NCBI RefSeq assembly: GCF_022414535.1
Contig: NZ_JADWYM010000004.1
Location: 62,001-126,000 of the forward strand
Reading direction: 5' to 3'
Length of the DNA stretch: 64,000 bases
Source: Streptomyces sp. MUM 2J
GTDB lineage: Bacteria > Actinomycetota > Actinomycetes > Streptomycetales > Streptomycetaceae
Positions 1 to 9,241 of this stretch are shown here, one piece after another. Each line of letters starts with the position of its first letter. The stretch's first letter is position 1. The notes beneath the pieces are model-generated. The model had not been told where the DNA came from. It did no database searches and saw nothing but the letters and a program-made list of their open reading frames with translations. The position numbers and the translations under genes are program-made.

Positions 1-1
1 G

Positions 2-1543
2 GCCGAACCGGGGGCTCCGGTGAAGGTGCCCGCGGAGCTGACGGACCTGGTCGCAGGTCCCTCGCGCACCGCCTCCGACGCCGTCGACCTGCTGGAGCAG
101 CTGTGCCGGCGGATCGCGGAGGGGATGGAGGAGCGCGCCTGGGCGGTGGCCGAGGCGGCGCCGCTGGTGCGGGAGGTGCTCGGGGCCGGGCTCCCCGACG
201 CCGTGGCCGTGCTGGAGTTCGCCTGCACCGAGGTCGTGCCGCGGCTGGCCCGGACCACCGACGAGATCGGGCACATCCTGCGGGCGCTGCGCGGGGGTTA
301 CGTCCCGGCCGGGCCCTCGGGCTCGCCGACCCGCGGGCTCGTCAACGTCCTGCCGACCGGGCGGAACTTCTACTCCGTCGACCCCAAGGCGATCCCGTCG
401 CGCCTGAGCTGGGAGGTCGGGCAGTCGCTCGCCGACTCGCTGGTGCAGCGCTACCTGAAGGACACCGGCGGGTATCCGCAGTCGGTCGGGCTGACGGTGT
501 GGGGGACATCGGCCATGCGGACGCAGGGCGACGACATCGCCGAGGTCCTGGCGCTGCTGGGGTGCCGGCCGGTGTGGGACGACGCGTCGAGGCGGGTGAC
601 CGGGTTCGAGGTGATCCCGCCGGAGGAGCTGGGGCGGCCCCGCATCGACGTGACGGTGCGGATCTCCGGCTTCTTCCGGGACGCCTTCCCGCACGTGGTC
701 GGACTGCTCGACGACGCGGTGCGGGCGGTGGCCGAACTGGACGAGCCGGCCGAAGCGAACTTCGTGAAGGCCCACGCGGACGAGGACACCGCCGGGCACG
801 GCGACCGGCGCCGGGCGACGGCCCGGATCTTCGGCTCCAAGCCGGGTGCCTACGGCGCGGGTCTGCTGCCGCTGATCGACGCCCGCAACTGGCGCTCGGA
901 CGCCGACCTCGCCGAGGTGTACGCCGTCTGGGGTGGCTACGCCTACGGCCGCGGTCTGGACGGACGGGCGGCGCGCGGCGACATGGAGACGGCGTTCCGG
1001 CGGATCGCGGTGGCGGCGAAGAACGTCGACACCAGGGAGCACGACATCGCCGATGCCGACGACTACTTCCAGTACCACGGCGGCATGGTCGCGATGGTGC
1101 GGCATCTGACCGGGGCCAGCCCCGAGGCGTACGTCGGGGATTCGGCGGTGCCCGACCAGGTGCGGACGCGGACGCTGGGCGAGGAGACGCACCGCGTGTT
1201 CCGGGCCCGGGTCGTCAATCCGCGCTGGATGGCGGCCATGCGGCGGCACGGCTACAAGGGTGCCTTCGAGATGGCGGCCACCGTGGACTACCTGTTCGGG
1301 TACGACGCGACGGCCGGCGTGGTCGACGACTGGATGTACGAGAGGTTGAGCGCGGAGTACGTCTTCTCGCCGGAGAACCAGGAGTTCATGCGGAAGTCCA
1401 ACCCGTGGGCGCTGCGCGGCATCACGGAGCGCCTGCTGGAAGCGGCGGACCGAGGGCTCTGGGCGGAGCCGGACCAGGAGACCCTGGACCGGCTCCGGGC
1501 GACCTACCTCGAACTCGAGGGAGACCTGGAGGGGGACGGATGA
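2..1543 (+). CDS. cobN: Cobaltochelatase subunit CobN, C-terminal part (5' end outside window)
   Basis: This is the large subunit of the ATP-dependent cobaltochelatase that inserts Co2+ into hydrogenobyrinate a,c-diamide. The frame is open from base 2, so only the last 513 residues are visible; CobN proteins are usually about 1200 residues, so more than half lies upstream. The visible part has the CobN/BchH-type C-terminal features, for example NVDTREHDIADADDYFQYHGG and the WGGYAYGRG stretch. It ends 76 bases before the chelatase ATPase gene, and the two probably share one transcript. The call is secure; the true start cannot be seen here. Confidence 0.95.
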   Translation, partial: AEPGAPVKVPAELTDLVAGPSRTASDAVDLLEQLCRRIAEGMEERAWAVAEAAPLVREVLGAGLPDAVAVLEFACTEVVPRLARTTDEIGHILRALRGGYVPAGPSGSPTRGLVNVLPTGRNFYSVDPKAIPSRLSWEVGQSLADSLVQRYLKDTGGYPQSVGLTVWGTSAMRTQGDDIAEVLALLGCRPVWDDASRRVTGFEVIPPEELGRPRIDVTVRISGFFRDAFPHVVGLLDDAVRAVAELDEPAEANFVKAHADEDTAGHGDRRRATARIFGSKPGAYGAGLLPLIDARNWRSDADLAEVYAVWGGYAYGRGLDGRAARGDMETAFRRIAVAAKNVDTREHDIADADDYFQYHGGMVAMVRHLTGASPEAYVGDSAVPDQVRTRTLGEETHRVFRARVVNPRWMAAMRRHGYKGAFEMAATVDYLFGYDATAGVVDDWMYERLSAEYVFSPENQEFMRKSNPWALRGITERLLEAADRGLWAEPDQETLDRLRATYLELEGDLEGDG

Positions 1544-1572
1544 TCCGCCTCCTGACCTTCGCGGCACCGGGC

Positions 1573-1590
1573 CCCGGGCTGCCGCCCGGG
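1573..1590 (+). other. Short perfect hairpin between cobN and chelatase ATPase gene
   Basis: A 7-bp perfect stem (CCCGGGC / GCCCGGG) with a TGCC loop lies in the 76-base gap after cobN. It is followed by the Shine-Dalgarno sequence AAGGAG at 1604-1609. It has no T-run. It may be a weak attenuator or an RNA stability element, but hairpins of this size arise easily at this GC content. Confidence 0.35.
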
Positions 1591-1619
1591 CATGAACCAT
1601 CCGAAGGAGTGATCACCGC

Positions 1620-3611
1620 GTGAGCAGGCCCTATCCGTTCACCGCCGTCGTCGGACAGGACGACCTGCGTCTTGCACTGCTCCTGAACGCGGTGAGTCCC
1701 GCCGTGGGCGGGGTACTGGTCCGGGGCGAGAAGGGGACCGCGAAGAGCACCGCGGTCCGGGCGCTGTCCGCGCTGCTGCCCGAGGTGGGCGTGGTGCCGG
1801 GCTGCCGTTTCTCCTGCGACCCGGTGGCTCCCGACCCGGCGTGTCCGGACGGGCCGCACGAGCCCGGCGAAGGGACGGCGCGCCCCGCCCGCATGGTCGA
1901 GCTCCCCGTCGGCGCCTCCGAGGACCGGCTGGTGGGCGCCCTCGACATCGAGCGGGCGCTCGCCGAGGGCGTGAAGGCCTTCGAACCGGGCCTGCTGGCC
2001 GCCGCCCATCGCGGGATCCTCTACGTCGACGAGGTGAACCTGCTCCACGACCACCTCGTCGACCTGCTGCTGGACGCGGCCGCGATGGGCGCCTCGTACG
2101 TCGAACGCGAGGGCGTCTCCGTACGGCACGCGGCGCGCTTCCTGCTCGTCGGGACCATGAACCCGGAGGAAGGCGAACTAAGGCCCCAGCTCCTGGACCG
2201 CTTCGGGCTGACCGTCGAGGTGGCCGCCTCGCGGGAGCCGGACCAGCGGGTCGAGGTGGTGCGGCGGCGGCTCGCCTACGACGACGACCCCGCCGGGTTC
2301 ACCGGCCGGTGGGCGCAGGAGGAGCGGGCCGTACGGGCTCGGATCGTGGCGGCGCGTGAGCTGCTGCCGTCCGTGCGGCTGGGCGACGGGGCGTTGCGGC
2401 AGATCGCGGCGACATGTGCGGCTTTCGAAGTGGACGGCATGCGGGCCGACATCGTCATGGCGCGGACCGCCACCGCGCTGGCCGCGTGGGCCGGGCGTAC
2501 GGACGTACTGGCCGAGGACGTGCGGCAGGCGGCGCTGCTGGCGCTGCCGCACCGGCGCAGGCGGAACCCCTTCGACGCGCCCGGGCTGGACGAGGACAAG
2601 CTCGACCAGACGCTGGAGGAGTTCTCCGGCGACGACGACCCCGACCCCGACGGCGGGGGCGGTGGCGGTGGGGGCGGTGGGCAGCCGTCGCCCGACGAGG
2701 GACCGCAGGGCGGGGACACGGCCGCGCGGCCCGAGGCCGGTGAAGGCGGCGAGCCGCAGGCCTCCGGGAGCGCGGAGCAGTCCGCCGTGCGGGCCGCGGA
2801 GCCGTTCCGGACGAAGGCGCTGAGTGTGCCCGGGATCGGTCAGGGCGCCGCCGGGCGGCGCTCACGGGCGCGGACCGAGCACGGGCGCACGACCGGGGCC
2901 CGGCGGCCGCGCGGCGCGTTGACGAAGCTGCATCTGGCGGCGACCGTGCGGGCCGCCGCACCGCACCAGCGGGCGCGCGGGCGCACCGGGCCCGGGCTCC
3001 TCCTGCGTCGTGACGATCTCAGGCAAACGGTGCGGGAGGGCCACGAGTCCAATCTCGTCCTGTTCGTGGTCGACGCCTCCGGGTCGATGGCGGCGCGGCA
3101 GCGGATGGGCGCGGTGAAGGGGGCCGTGCTGTCGTTGCTGCTCGACGCGTACCAGCGGCGGGACAAGGTGGGGCTGGTGACCTTCCGGGGATCCGCCGCC
3201 GAGGTGGCGCTGCCGCCGACCTCCTCCGTGGACGCCGCGGCGGCGCGGCTGGAGTCGCTGCCGACGGGCGGGCGTACACCGCTGGCGGCCGGGCTGCTCA
3301 AGGCGCACGAGGTGCTGCGGGTGGAGCGGCTGCGGGACGCGGCGCGCCGGGCGCTGGTCGTCGTGGTGACCGACGGGCGGGCCACGGGTGGGCCGGAGCC
3401 GCTGCTGCTCGCCGCGAAGGCTGCCGGGTTGTTCGCGGCCGACGAGGTCGCCTCGGTGGTCGTGGACTGCGAGTCCGGGCCGGTGCGGCTGGGGCTCGCC
3501 GGGAAGCTCGCGGGTGAGCTGGGCGGGACCGCCGTGACGCTGGACGAGTTGCGGGCCGACAGCATCGCCGGTCTGGTGAAGGACGTGCAGGGCAGCAGGA
3601 GGGCCGCGTAA
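1620..3611 (+). CDS. Fused ChlI-ChlD type magnesium/cobalt chelatase ATPase
   Basis: This AAA+ and VWA protein of 663 residues is the likely energising partner of CobN, replacing CobS/CobT. The N-terminal AAA+ domain (about 1-320) has Walker A GEKGTAKST at 36-44 and Walker B ILYVDEVNLL near 140. A Gly/Asp/Pro-rich linker (about 335-400) leads to a basic stretch and a VWA domain with the MIDAS motif DASGSMA near 485. I chose the GTG at 1620 because AAGGAG lies 10 bases upstream. The stop overlaps the next start by one base (TAATG). Fusion of the I and D parts is common in actinobacterial cob clusters. A role with Mg in chlorophyll synthesis is unlikely in this context. Confidence 0.93.
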   Translation: MSRPYPFTAVVGQDDLRLALLLNAVSPAVGGVLVRGEKGTAKSTAVRALSALLPEVGVVPGCRFSCDPVAPDPACPDGPHEPGEGTARPARMVELPVGASEDRLVGALDIERALAEGVKAFEPGLLAAAHRGILYVDEVNLLHDHLVDLLLDAAAMGASYVEREGVSVRHAARFLLVGTMNPEEGELRPQLLDRFGLTVEVAASREPDQRVEVVRRRLAYDDDPAGFTGRWAQEERAVRARIVAARELLPSVRLGDGALRQIAATCAAFEVDGMRADIVMARTATALAAWAGRTDVLAEDVRQAALLALPHRRRRNPFDAPGLDEDKLDQTLEEFSGDDDPDPDGGGGGGGGGGQPSPDEGPQGGDTAARPEAGEGGEPQASGSAEQSAVRAAEPFRTKALSVPGIGQGAAGRRSRARTEHGRTTGARRPRGALTKLHLAATVRAAAPHQRARGRTGPGLLLRRDDLRQTVREGHESNLVLFVVDASGSMAARQRMGAVKGAVLSLLLDAYQRRDKVGLVTFRGSAAEVALPPTSSVDAAAARLESLPTGGRTPLAAGLLKAHEVLRVERLRDAARRALVVVVTDGRATGGPEPLLLAAKAAGLFAADEVASVVVDCESGPVRLGLAGKLAGELGGTAVTLDELRADSIAGLVKDVQGSRRAA

Positions 3612-4210
3612 TGCCTCAGGGACAGCCGAGCGTCATCCCGGACGACGGGCTGACGACCCGTCAGCGGCGCAACCGGCCGCTCGTCGTCGTGCACACCGGG
3701 GTCGGGAAGGGCAAGTCGACCGCCGCCTTCGGGCTGGCGCTGCGCGCCTGGAACCAGGGGTGGCCGATCGGGGTGTTCCAGTTCGTCAAGTCGGCGAAGT
3801 GGAAGGTGGGCGAGGAGAACGCGCTGCGCGTGCTCGGCGCCTCCGGCGAGGGCGGCACCGTCGACTGGCACAAGATGGGCGAGGGCTGGTCGTGGGTCCA
3901 GCGCGATGCCCAGACGGACAACGAGGAGAAGGCCCGCGAGGGCTGGGAGCAGGTCAAGCGGGACCTCGCGGCCGAGACGTACCGGCTGTACGTCCTCGAC
4001 GAGTTCGCGTACCCGATGCACTGGGGCTGGGTGGACACCGACGAGGTCGTCGAGGTGCTCCGCGACCGGCCGGGGACCCAGCACGTGGTGATCACCGGGC
4101 GGAACGCTCCGGAGAAGCTCGTCGGCCTCGCCGACCTCGTCACCGACATGTCGAAGGTCAAGCACCCGATGGACGCCGGTCAGAAGGGCCAGAGAGGCAT
4201 CGAGTGGTGA
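3611..4210 (+). CDS. cobO: Cob(I)yrinic acid a,c-diamide adenosyltransferase (CobO/BtuR/CobA type)
   Basis: The product transfers the 5'-deoxyadenosyl group of ATP to Co(I) corrinoids. It has 199 residues, the usual size for the CobA/CobO family. The P-loop reads GVGKGKSTAAFG at about residues 30-41, preceded by the family's VVVHTG strand. The family block LDEFAYPMHWGW lies near residue 133 and a VVITGRNAP segment near 159. Start ATG overlaps the upstream stop (TAATG), and its own stop overlaps the next start (GTGA), so translation is coupled through the operon. Confidence 0.95.
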   Translation: MPQGQPSVIPDDGLTTRQRRNRPLVVVHTGVGKGKSTAAFGLALRAWNQGWPIGVFQFVKSAKWKVGEENALRVLGASGEGGTVDWHKMGEGWSWVQRDAQTDNEEKAREGWEQVKRDLAAETYRLYVLDEFAYPMHWGWVDTDEVVEVLRDRPGTQHVVITGRNAPEKLVGLADLVTDMSKVKHPMDAGQKGQRGIEW

Positions 4211-5613
4211 CGTCCTCGTCCGTGCCCCGGCTGGTGATCGCCGCGCCGTGTTCGGGCAGCGGCAAGACCACCGTCGCCACGGGGTTGATGGCCGCCCTCG
4301 CCGGGCGGGGGCTGAGGGTGTCCCCCCACAAGGTCGGGCCGGACTACATCGACCCCGGGTACCACGCGCTCGCCACCGGGCGGACGGGCCGCAACCTGGA
4401 CGCCTACCTGTGCGGGCCGGAGCTGGTCGCCCCGCTGTTCCTGCACGGGGCGCGGGGCTGCGACCTGGCCGTGGTCGAGGGCGTGATGGGGCTGTTCGAC
4501 GGCGCCGCCGGGCAGGGCGAGCTGGCGTCCACCGCCCATGTCGCAGGGCTTCTGCGGGCGCCGGTCGTGCTGGTCGTGGACGCGTCCTCGCAGTCACGGT
4601 CGGTGGCGGCGCTGGTGCACGGGTTCGCCTCCTGGGATCCGCGGGTGCGGATCGGGGGCGTGATCCTGAACAAGGTCGCCTCCGACCGGCACGAGGCGCT
4701 GCTGCGGGAGGCGCTGGAGTCGTCCGGGGTGCCGGTGCTCGGTGCCCTGCGGCGGACGGCGCAGGTCGGCACGCCCTCCCGCCACCTCGGGCTGGTGCCG
4801 GTCGCCGAGCGGCGGTCCGCGGCGGTGGAGGCCGTCGCGGCGATGGCCGCGCAGGTCGCCGACGGTTGCGACCTGGAGGCGCTGACGGCGCTGGCGCGCA
4901 GTGCGGGCGCGCTGCCGGACGCGGCCTGGGACGCGGCGGGGGCCGTCGCCGCGGACGGCCCCGGCGATCCGTCGCGGACGGCCGAGCCGCCGGCACGGAC
5001 CGGATCGCCGCGGCCGGTGGTCGCGGTGGCCGGCGGGGAGGCGTTCACCTTCTCCTACGCCGAACACACCGAACTGCTCGCCGCTGCCGGAGCCGAGGTC
5101 GTCGTCTTCGATCCGCTGCGGGACGAACGGCTTCCCGAGGGCACCGCCGGCCTGGTCGTGGGCGGCGGCTTCCCCGAGGTGCACGCCGCCGGGCTGTCGG
5201 CCAACGAGCCGCTGCGCGCACGGGTCGCCGAGCTGGCGCTGAGCGGTGCGCCGGTCGCGGCCGAGTGCGCGGGGCTGCTGTACCTGTGCCGGGAGCTGGA
5301 CGGGCAGCCGCTGTGCGGGGTGCTCGACGCGACCGCCCGCATGAGCGAGCGGCTCACCCTCGGCTACCGGGACGCCGTCGCCGTCGGCGACAGCTCGCTG
5401 GCGGCCGCGGGCGCGCGGATGCGCGGGCACGAGTTCCATCGCACGGTCGTGGAGCCGGGTGCCGGGGCGGATCCCGCCTGGGGGCTCAGCGCCCCCGCGC
5501 GGCGGGTCGAGGGTTTCGTACAGCGCGGTGTGCACGCGAGCTACCTGCACACGCACTGGGCGTCCGCGCCCGGTGTCGCCCGTCGGTTCGTGGAGAGGTG
5601 CCGGACGTCATGA
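4207..5613 (+). CDS. cobB: Hydrogenobyrinic acid a,c-diamide synthase (CobB/CbiA)
   Basis: This glutamine-dependent amidotransferase amidates the a and c side chains of the corrin ring. It has 468 residues: a dethiobiotin-synthetase-like ATPase half with P-loop APCSGSGKTT at about 13-22, and a C-terminal GATase half with the nucleophile Cys in AAECAGLLYLC near 355. The chosen start is GTG at 4207, which overlaps the cobO stop as GTGA; GTG at 4204 is also possible. The open frame extends much further 5', but that part lies inside cobO and is not coding. It is followed by an ATGA overlap with cobI. Confidence 0.95.
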   Translation: MTSSSVPRLVIAAPCSGSGKTTVATGLMAALAGRGLRVSPHKVGPDYIDPGYHALATGRTGRNLDAYLCGPELVAPLFLHGARGCDLAVVEGVMGLFDGAAGQGELASTAHVAGLLRAPVVLVVDASSQSRSVAALVHGFASWDPRVRIGGVILNKVASDRHEALLREALESSGVPVLGALRRTAQVGTPSRHLGLVPVAERRSAAVEAVAAMAAQVADGCDLEALTALARSAGALPDAAWDAAGAVAADGPGDPSRTAEPPARTGSPRPVVAVAGGEAFTFSYAEHTELLAAAGAEVVVFDPLRDERLPEGTAGLVVGGGFPEVHAAGLSANEPLRARVAELALSGAPVAAECAGLLYLCRELDGQPLCGVLDATARMSERLTLGYRDAVAVGDSSLAAAGARMRGHEFHRTVVEPGAGADPAWGLSAPARRVEGFVQRGVHASYLHTHWASAPGVARRFVERCRTS

Positions 5614-6341
5614 GCAGCAGGCTGATCGGTGTCGGGGTCGGTCCCGGCGACCCGGAGCTGGTGACCGTGAAGGGGGTCGGCGCGCTGCGGGCGGCCGAGG
5701 TCGTGGTGGTGCCGGTGATGGACAGCGGCGAGCGGGGGCGGGCCGAGGCCACCGTGCTGCACTACGTGCCCGCCGACAAGGTGGTCCGCGTGGTGTTCGC
5801 GCTGAACGAGCGGACCGACCGGGCGCGCCGGGAGGCCGCCTGGGACGCGGCCGGCCGCAGGGTCGCGGAGCTGCTGCGGGAGCACGGCACGGTCGCCTTC
5901 GCCACCATCGGCGACCCCAACGTGTACTCGACGTTCACCTATCTCGCGCAGACCGTCTCCGGCCTGGTGCCGGGCACGGTCGTGGAGACGGTGCCCGGTG
6001 TCACCGCCATGCAGGACCTGGCGGCCCGCTCGGGTGCGGTACTGACCGAGGGGACGGAACCGCTCACGCTGGTGCCGGTGACCGCCGGGACGGCCGTGCT
6101 GGAGGAGGCGCTGCGCGGACCGGGCACGGTCGTGGCGTACAAGTTCGGCCGGCAGGCCGCCGAGGTGGCCCGGGCCCTGCGGGAGACCGGGCGGATCGGC
6201 GACGCCGTGTGGGGGTCGGCGCTGGGGCTGCCGGAGGAGTCCGTCCGGCCGGCCGCCGACATCGACGGGGCCGCGCTGCCGTACCTGTCGACGCTCATCG
6301 CCCCGCCGCGGCGCGACGGCGGGCGGGGCGGCAAGCTGTGA
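5610..6341 (+). CDS. cobI: Precorrin-2 C20-methyltransferase
   Basis: This SAM-dependent methyltransferase acts early in corrin ring synthesis (precorrin-2 to precorrin-3A). It has 243 residues in the tetrapyrrole methylase fold: GVGVGPGDPELVTVKG at about 7-22 and the second SAM loop FATIGDPNVYSTFTY near 97-111, followed by VPGVTAMQ. Start ATG overlaps the cobB stop (ATGA). The gene ends 11 bases from the 3' end of the opposing ZIP transporter gene. A cobalt-precorrin-2 substrate cannot be excluded, because CbiX is also encoded here. Confidence 0.93.
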   Translation: MSSRLIGVGVGPGDPELVTVKGVGALRAAEVVVVPVMDSGERGRAEATVLHYVPADKVVRVVFALNERTDRARREAAWDAAGRRVAELLREHGTVAFATIGDPNVYSTFTYLAQTVSGLVPGTVVETVPGVTAMQDLAARSGAVLTEGTEPLTLVPVTAGTAVLEEALRGPGTVVAYKFGRQAAEVARALRETGRIGDAVWGSALGLPEESVRPAADIDGAALPYLSTLIAPPRRDGGRGGKL

Positions 6342-6352
6342 CGCCGCCCGGG

Positions 6353-7081
6353 TCAGCCGGCGATGCCGACCACCAGCCAGATGAACGCCGCGCCCGCGAC
6401 CGTGCACAGCAGGGTCGAGCGGGCGGGGTGGTCGTGGTGCGCCTCGGGCAGGATCTCGGCCGCGGCGAGGTAGAGCAGCACGCCGCCGAACAGACCGAGG
6501 TAACCGCCGAGGAGGCCCTCGGGGATGGCGACGAACGCCGCCGCGGCGGCTCCGGCGACGGGCGCGACGGCGTCCGCGACGAGCATCGCCACGGCCTTGC
6601 GGCGGGCGTTGCCGTACAGGCTGGTGAGGGTGAAGGTGTTGAAGCCGTCCGCGAAGTCGTGGGCGATCACCGCGAGTGCGACCGCGGTCGCCATCCCGCT
6701 GCCGACCTGGAAGGACGCGCCGATCGCCACGCCGTCCATGGCGCTGTGCCCCACCATCGCCGCGGCGGCTGTCAGGCCCACCTCGGGCGCCCGGTGGGAG
6801 TGCTCACCGGCGCCGTGCGCGGCGCGGCGGGCGGCCAGCAGGCGTTCCACCAGATGGGCCAGCAGGAAACCCGCCACGAACAGCAGGAGCGCGGCCGGGA
6901 CGCCGTAGACCTCGGTGCCCGCCGCCCTGAGGGCCTCCGGCAGCAGGTCCAGGCCGACCACGCCGAGCATCAGCCCGCCGGCCAGGCCCAGCACCAGATG
7001 GCGGCGGTCGGTCACCCGCTGTGCCGTCCAGCCGCCGACCAGCGTCATCAGGAACGCGCCCAGCGCGACGAGGACCGCCAT
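6353..7081 (-). CDS. ZIP family metal transporter
   Basis: An integral membrane protein of 242 residues with about seven or eight hydrophobic segments, probably importing a divalent metal into the cytoplasm. The ZIP signature is present as HSAMDG (near 114) and HDFADG (near 139), which form the intramembrane metal site. A His-containing loop (HGAGEHSH) lies between the early helices. ZIP proteins usually move Zn2+, and some move Fe, Mn or Co. It lies antiparallel inside the cobalamin cluster, which makes cobalt supply conceivable, but nothing in the protein proves specificity. The start codon is ATG, 112 bases from the divergent cobM. Confidence 0.88.
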   Translation of the reverse strand: MAVLVALGAFLMTLVGGWTAQRVTDRRHLVLGLAGGLMLGVVGLDLLPEALRAAGTEVYGVPAALLLFVAGFLLAHLVERLLAARRAAHGAGEHSHRAPEVGLTAAAAMVGHSAMDGVAIGASFQVGSGMATAVALAVIAHDFADGFNTFTLTSLYGNARRKAVAMLVADAVAPVAGAAAAAFVAIPEGLLGGYLGLFGGVLLYLAAAEILPEAHHDHPARSTLLCTVAGAAFIWLVVGIAG

Positions 7082-7193
7082 GGGCCTTTGCTACCGGATC
7101 GGCGGCCCTTCGCGCACCCCGGCGGCCGTCCCCGCACCCGCGTCCCGCTCACGCACTGAAGCCACGTACCGACTCGCAGGAGGACCGATTTCC

Positions 7194-8012
7194 ATGGCCG
7201 ATGCCCCCACCGGCAAGGTGACCTTCGTCGGTGCCGGCCCCGGCGCCGCCGATCTGTTGACGTTCCGCGCCGCGCGCGCCATCGCCGAGGCCGACGTCGT
7301 GATCTGGGCGGCGAGCCTGGTCCAGGAGGAGGTCCTGCGGCACGCGCGTGAGGGCGCGGAGATCCTCGACTCGGCGGTCATGTCCCTGGAGGACGTCGTC
7401 GCCGTGTACCGGCGGGCGCACACCGAGGGTCTGCGGGTGGCCCGGATCCACTCCGGCGACCCCGCCCTGTGGGGCGGCACGCAGGAGCAGGTCGACCGCT
7501 GCCACGCGATCGGCATCGCGACGGAGATCGTGCCGGGCGTCTCCTCCTTCTCCGCCGTGGCCGCGCTCGCGCAGCGCGAACTGACGATCCCGGAGGTCGC
7601 GCAGTCGGTCGTCCTCACCCGGCTGGGCGGCGGCAAGACCCCGATGCCGCCGGGCGAGGAGGTGCGGGAGTTCGCCCGGCACGGCACGACCATGGCGGTC
7701 TTCCTGTCGGCGGCGCGCAGCGGACAGCTGGTACGGGAGCTGCTGGAGGGCGGCTACCCGACGTCGACGCCGGTGGTCGTCGCCCATCAGGCGACGTGGC
7801 CGGAGGAGCTGATCGTGACGTGCACGATCGGCACACTGGAGGAGACGGTCAAGGAGCACCGGCTCTGGAAGCACACGCTGTTCCTCGTCGGGCCGGCGCT
7901 GGACGCGCACGGCACGCGCTCGCACCTGTACCACCCGGGCCACTTCCACGGGCACCGCAGGGCCGACCCCGAGGCGCGCCGGGCCCTGCGCGAGCGGGGG
8001 GCGAGCACGTGA
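7194..8012 (+). CDS. cobM: Precorrin-4 C11-methyltransferase (CobM/CbiF)
   Basis: A SAM-dependent methyltransferase of 272 residues that methylates C11 of the corrin precursor. The family marks are VTFVGAGPGAADLLTFRA near the start, HSGDPALWGGTQEQ near 95, and EIVPGVSSFSAVAALAQRELT near 115-135. Start ATG at 7194 has a strong AGGAGG at 7178-7183, so it heads a second cob operon. Downstream, a GTGA overlap links it to cobL. The short tail is His/Arg-rich (HPGHFHGHRR). Confidence 0.95.
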   Translation: MADAPTGKVTFVGAGPGAADLLTFRAARAIAEADVVIWAASLVQEEVLRHAREGAEILDSAVMSLEDVVAVYRRAHTEGLRVARIHSGDPALWGGTQEQVDRCHAIGIATEIVPGVSSFSAVAALAQRELTIPEVAQSVVLTRLGGGKTPMPPGEEVREFARHGTTMAVFLSAARSGQLVRELLEGGYPTSTPVVVAHQATWPEELIVTCTIGTLEETVKEHRLWKHTLFLVGPALDAHGTRSHLYHPGHFHGHRRADPEARRALRERGAST

Positions 8013-9241
8013 TCACCGTCATCGGGACGGGGACGGGGACGCCGGCCGCCGAGGTACCGGCCGGGACCGCACTGGTCGTGGGCGGGCGGCGGCACCTGGA
8101 CGCCGCCCGAATGCCCGACTCCGTCGAGCGGGTCGTCCTGGGGCCGCTCGCGCCCGCCCTCGACGCCGTCGCACGGCACCTGGAACGCGGGGGCCGGGTC
8201 GTCGTGCTGGCCTCCGGCGACCCGGGGTTCTTCGGGATCGTCCGGGTGCTCGCCGAGCGGTTCGGGCCCGGGACGGTCGAGGTGCGTCCCGGGGTGTCCT
8301 CCGTCGCCACCGCCTTCGCACGGCTCGGGCTGGCCTGGGACGACGCGGTGGTGGTCAGTGCCCACGGGCGGGAGCCGCGCACCGCGGTCAACGTGTGCCG
8401 GGCGTATCCGAAGGTGGCGGTGCTGACCGGTCCCGGTGCCGGTCCCGCCGAACTGGGCGCCGCCCTGCGGGGGTACGACCGGATCCTCGTCGTGGCGTCC
8501 GCGCTCGGCTCGCCCGGGGAGCGGGTGGAGCGGGTGACGCCGGCCGAGGCAGCCGCGCGGGACTGGGGGCCCGCGGTGAACGTCGTGCTGTGCCTGGACG
8601 AGGCGCGGGCCGTGGGCGCCGTGAGCACCGTCGCGGGCGGGCTCCTGGGGCCGGCCGGGTGGGCACTGCCGGAGGACGCGTTCGCCCACCGCGACTCGAT
8701 GATCACCAAGTTCGAGGTGCGGGCGCTGGCCCTGGCGCGGCTCGGACCGCGCCCCGGCGATCTGGTGTGGGACGTCGGCACGGGCTCCGGCTCGGTGGCG
8801 GTGGAGTGCGCGCGGCTCGGTGCGGCGGTGACCGCCGTGGAGAAGTCCGCGGACGGTGTCGCGCGGGTCCGCGCCAACGCCTCCGCCCACGGCGTCGACG
8901 TGCACGTGGTGCACGGGGCGGCTCCGGCGGCGCTGTCCGGACTCGCCGCCCCCGACGCGGTGTTCGTCGGGGGCGGCGGGCGCGACCTGCCCGCCGTGGT
9001 CACCGCGTGCGCGCGGCGGGCCCGGCGGACCGTGGTCGTCGCGATGGCCGCGCTGGACCGGGTGCCGGCGGCCCGGACGGCGCTCACGGACGCCGGGTTC
9101 GTCTGCGACGGCGTGCTGCTGCAGTCGTCGCGGATGGCTCCGCTGCCGGGGGACGTGTCCCGGCTCGCGGCCACCAATCCCGTATTCCTGCTGTGGGGCG
9201 CCCGGCCCCCGGCAGCCGCTGAAGAAGGAGTTGCCCAGTGA
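8009..9241 (+). CDS. cobL: Precorrin-6Y C5,15-methyltransferase/decarboxylase (CobL, CbiE-CbiT fusion)
   Basis: This bifunctional enzyme of 410 residues methylates C5 and C15 and decarboxylates the acetate side chain of ring C. The N-terminal CbiE-type tetrapyrrole methylase (about 1-200) contains [11 protein letters not shown] and [11 protein letters not shown]. The C-terminal CbiT-type Rossmann methyltransferase (about 215-405) contains [13 protein letters not shown] near 254. Start GTG overlaps the cobM stop (GTGA), and its stop overlaps the next start in the same way. Fused CobL is the usual aerobic-pathway form. Confidence 0.95.
   Translation: MITVIGTGTGTPAAEVPAGTALVVGGRRHLDAARMPDSVERVVLGPLAPALDAVARHLERGGRVVVLASGDPGFFGIVRVLAERFGPGTVEVRPGVSSVATAFARLGLAWDDAVVVSAHGREPRTAVNVCRAYPKVAVLTGPGAGPAELGAALRGYDRILVVASALGSPGERVERVTPAEAAARDWGPAVNVVLCLDEARAVGAVSTVAGGLLGPAGWALPEDAFAHRDSMITKFEVRALALARLGPRPGDLVWDVGTGSGSVAVECARLGAAVTAVEKSADGVARVRANASAHGVDVHVVHGAAPAALSGLAAPDAVFVGGGGRDLPAVVTACARRARRTVVVAMAALDRVPAARTALTDAGFVCDGVLLQSSRMAPLPGDVSRLAATNPVFLLWGARPPAAAEEGVAQ

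Noticed and set aside
2656..2690. Poly-Gly coding repeat in the chelatase ATPase as a possible frameshift or insertion
   Set aside because: The frame is maintained and Gly/Asp linkers are usual between the AAA+ and VWA parts of ChlI-ChlD fusions.
2840..4996. A 718-codon minus-strand open frame opposite the chelatase ATPase, cobO and cobB
   Set aside because: Pro/Arg-rich low-complexity translation, no motif, and covered by certain cob genes.
1544..7193. Cobalamin riboswitch in the gaps of the cob operons
   Set aside because: I looked for the conserved B12-box core (GCCACTG with flanks) before 1620 and 7194 and saw none. One may precede cobN outside the window.
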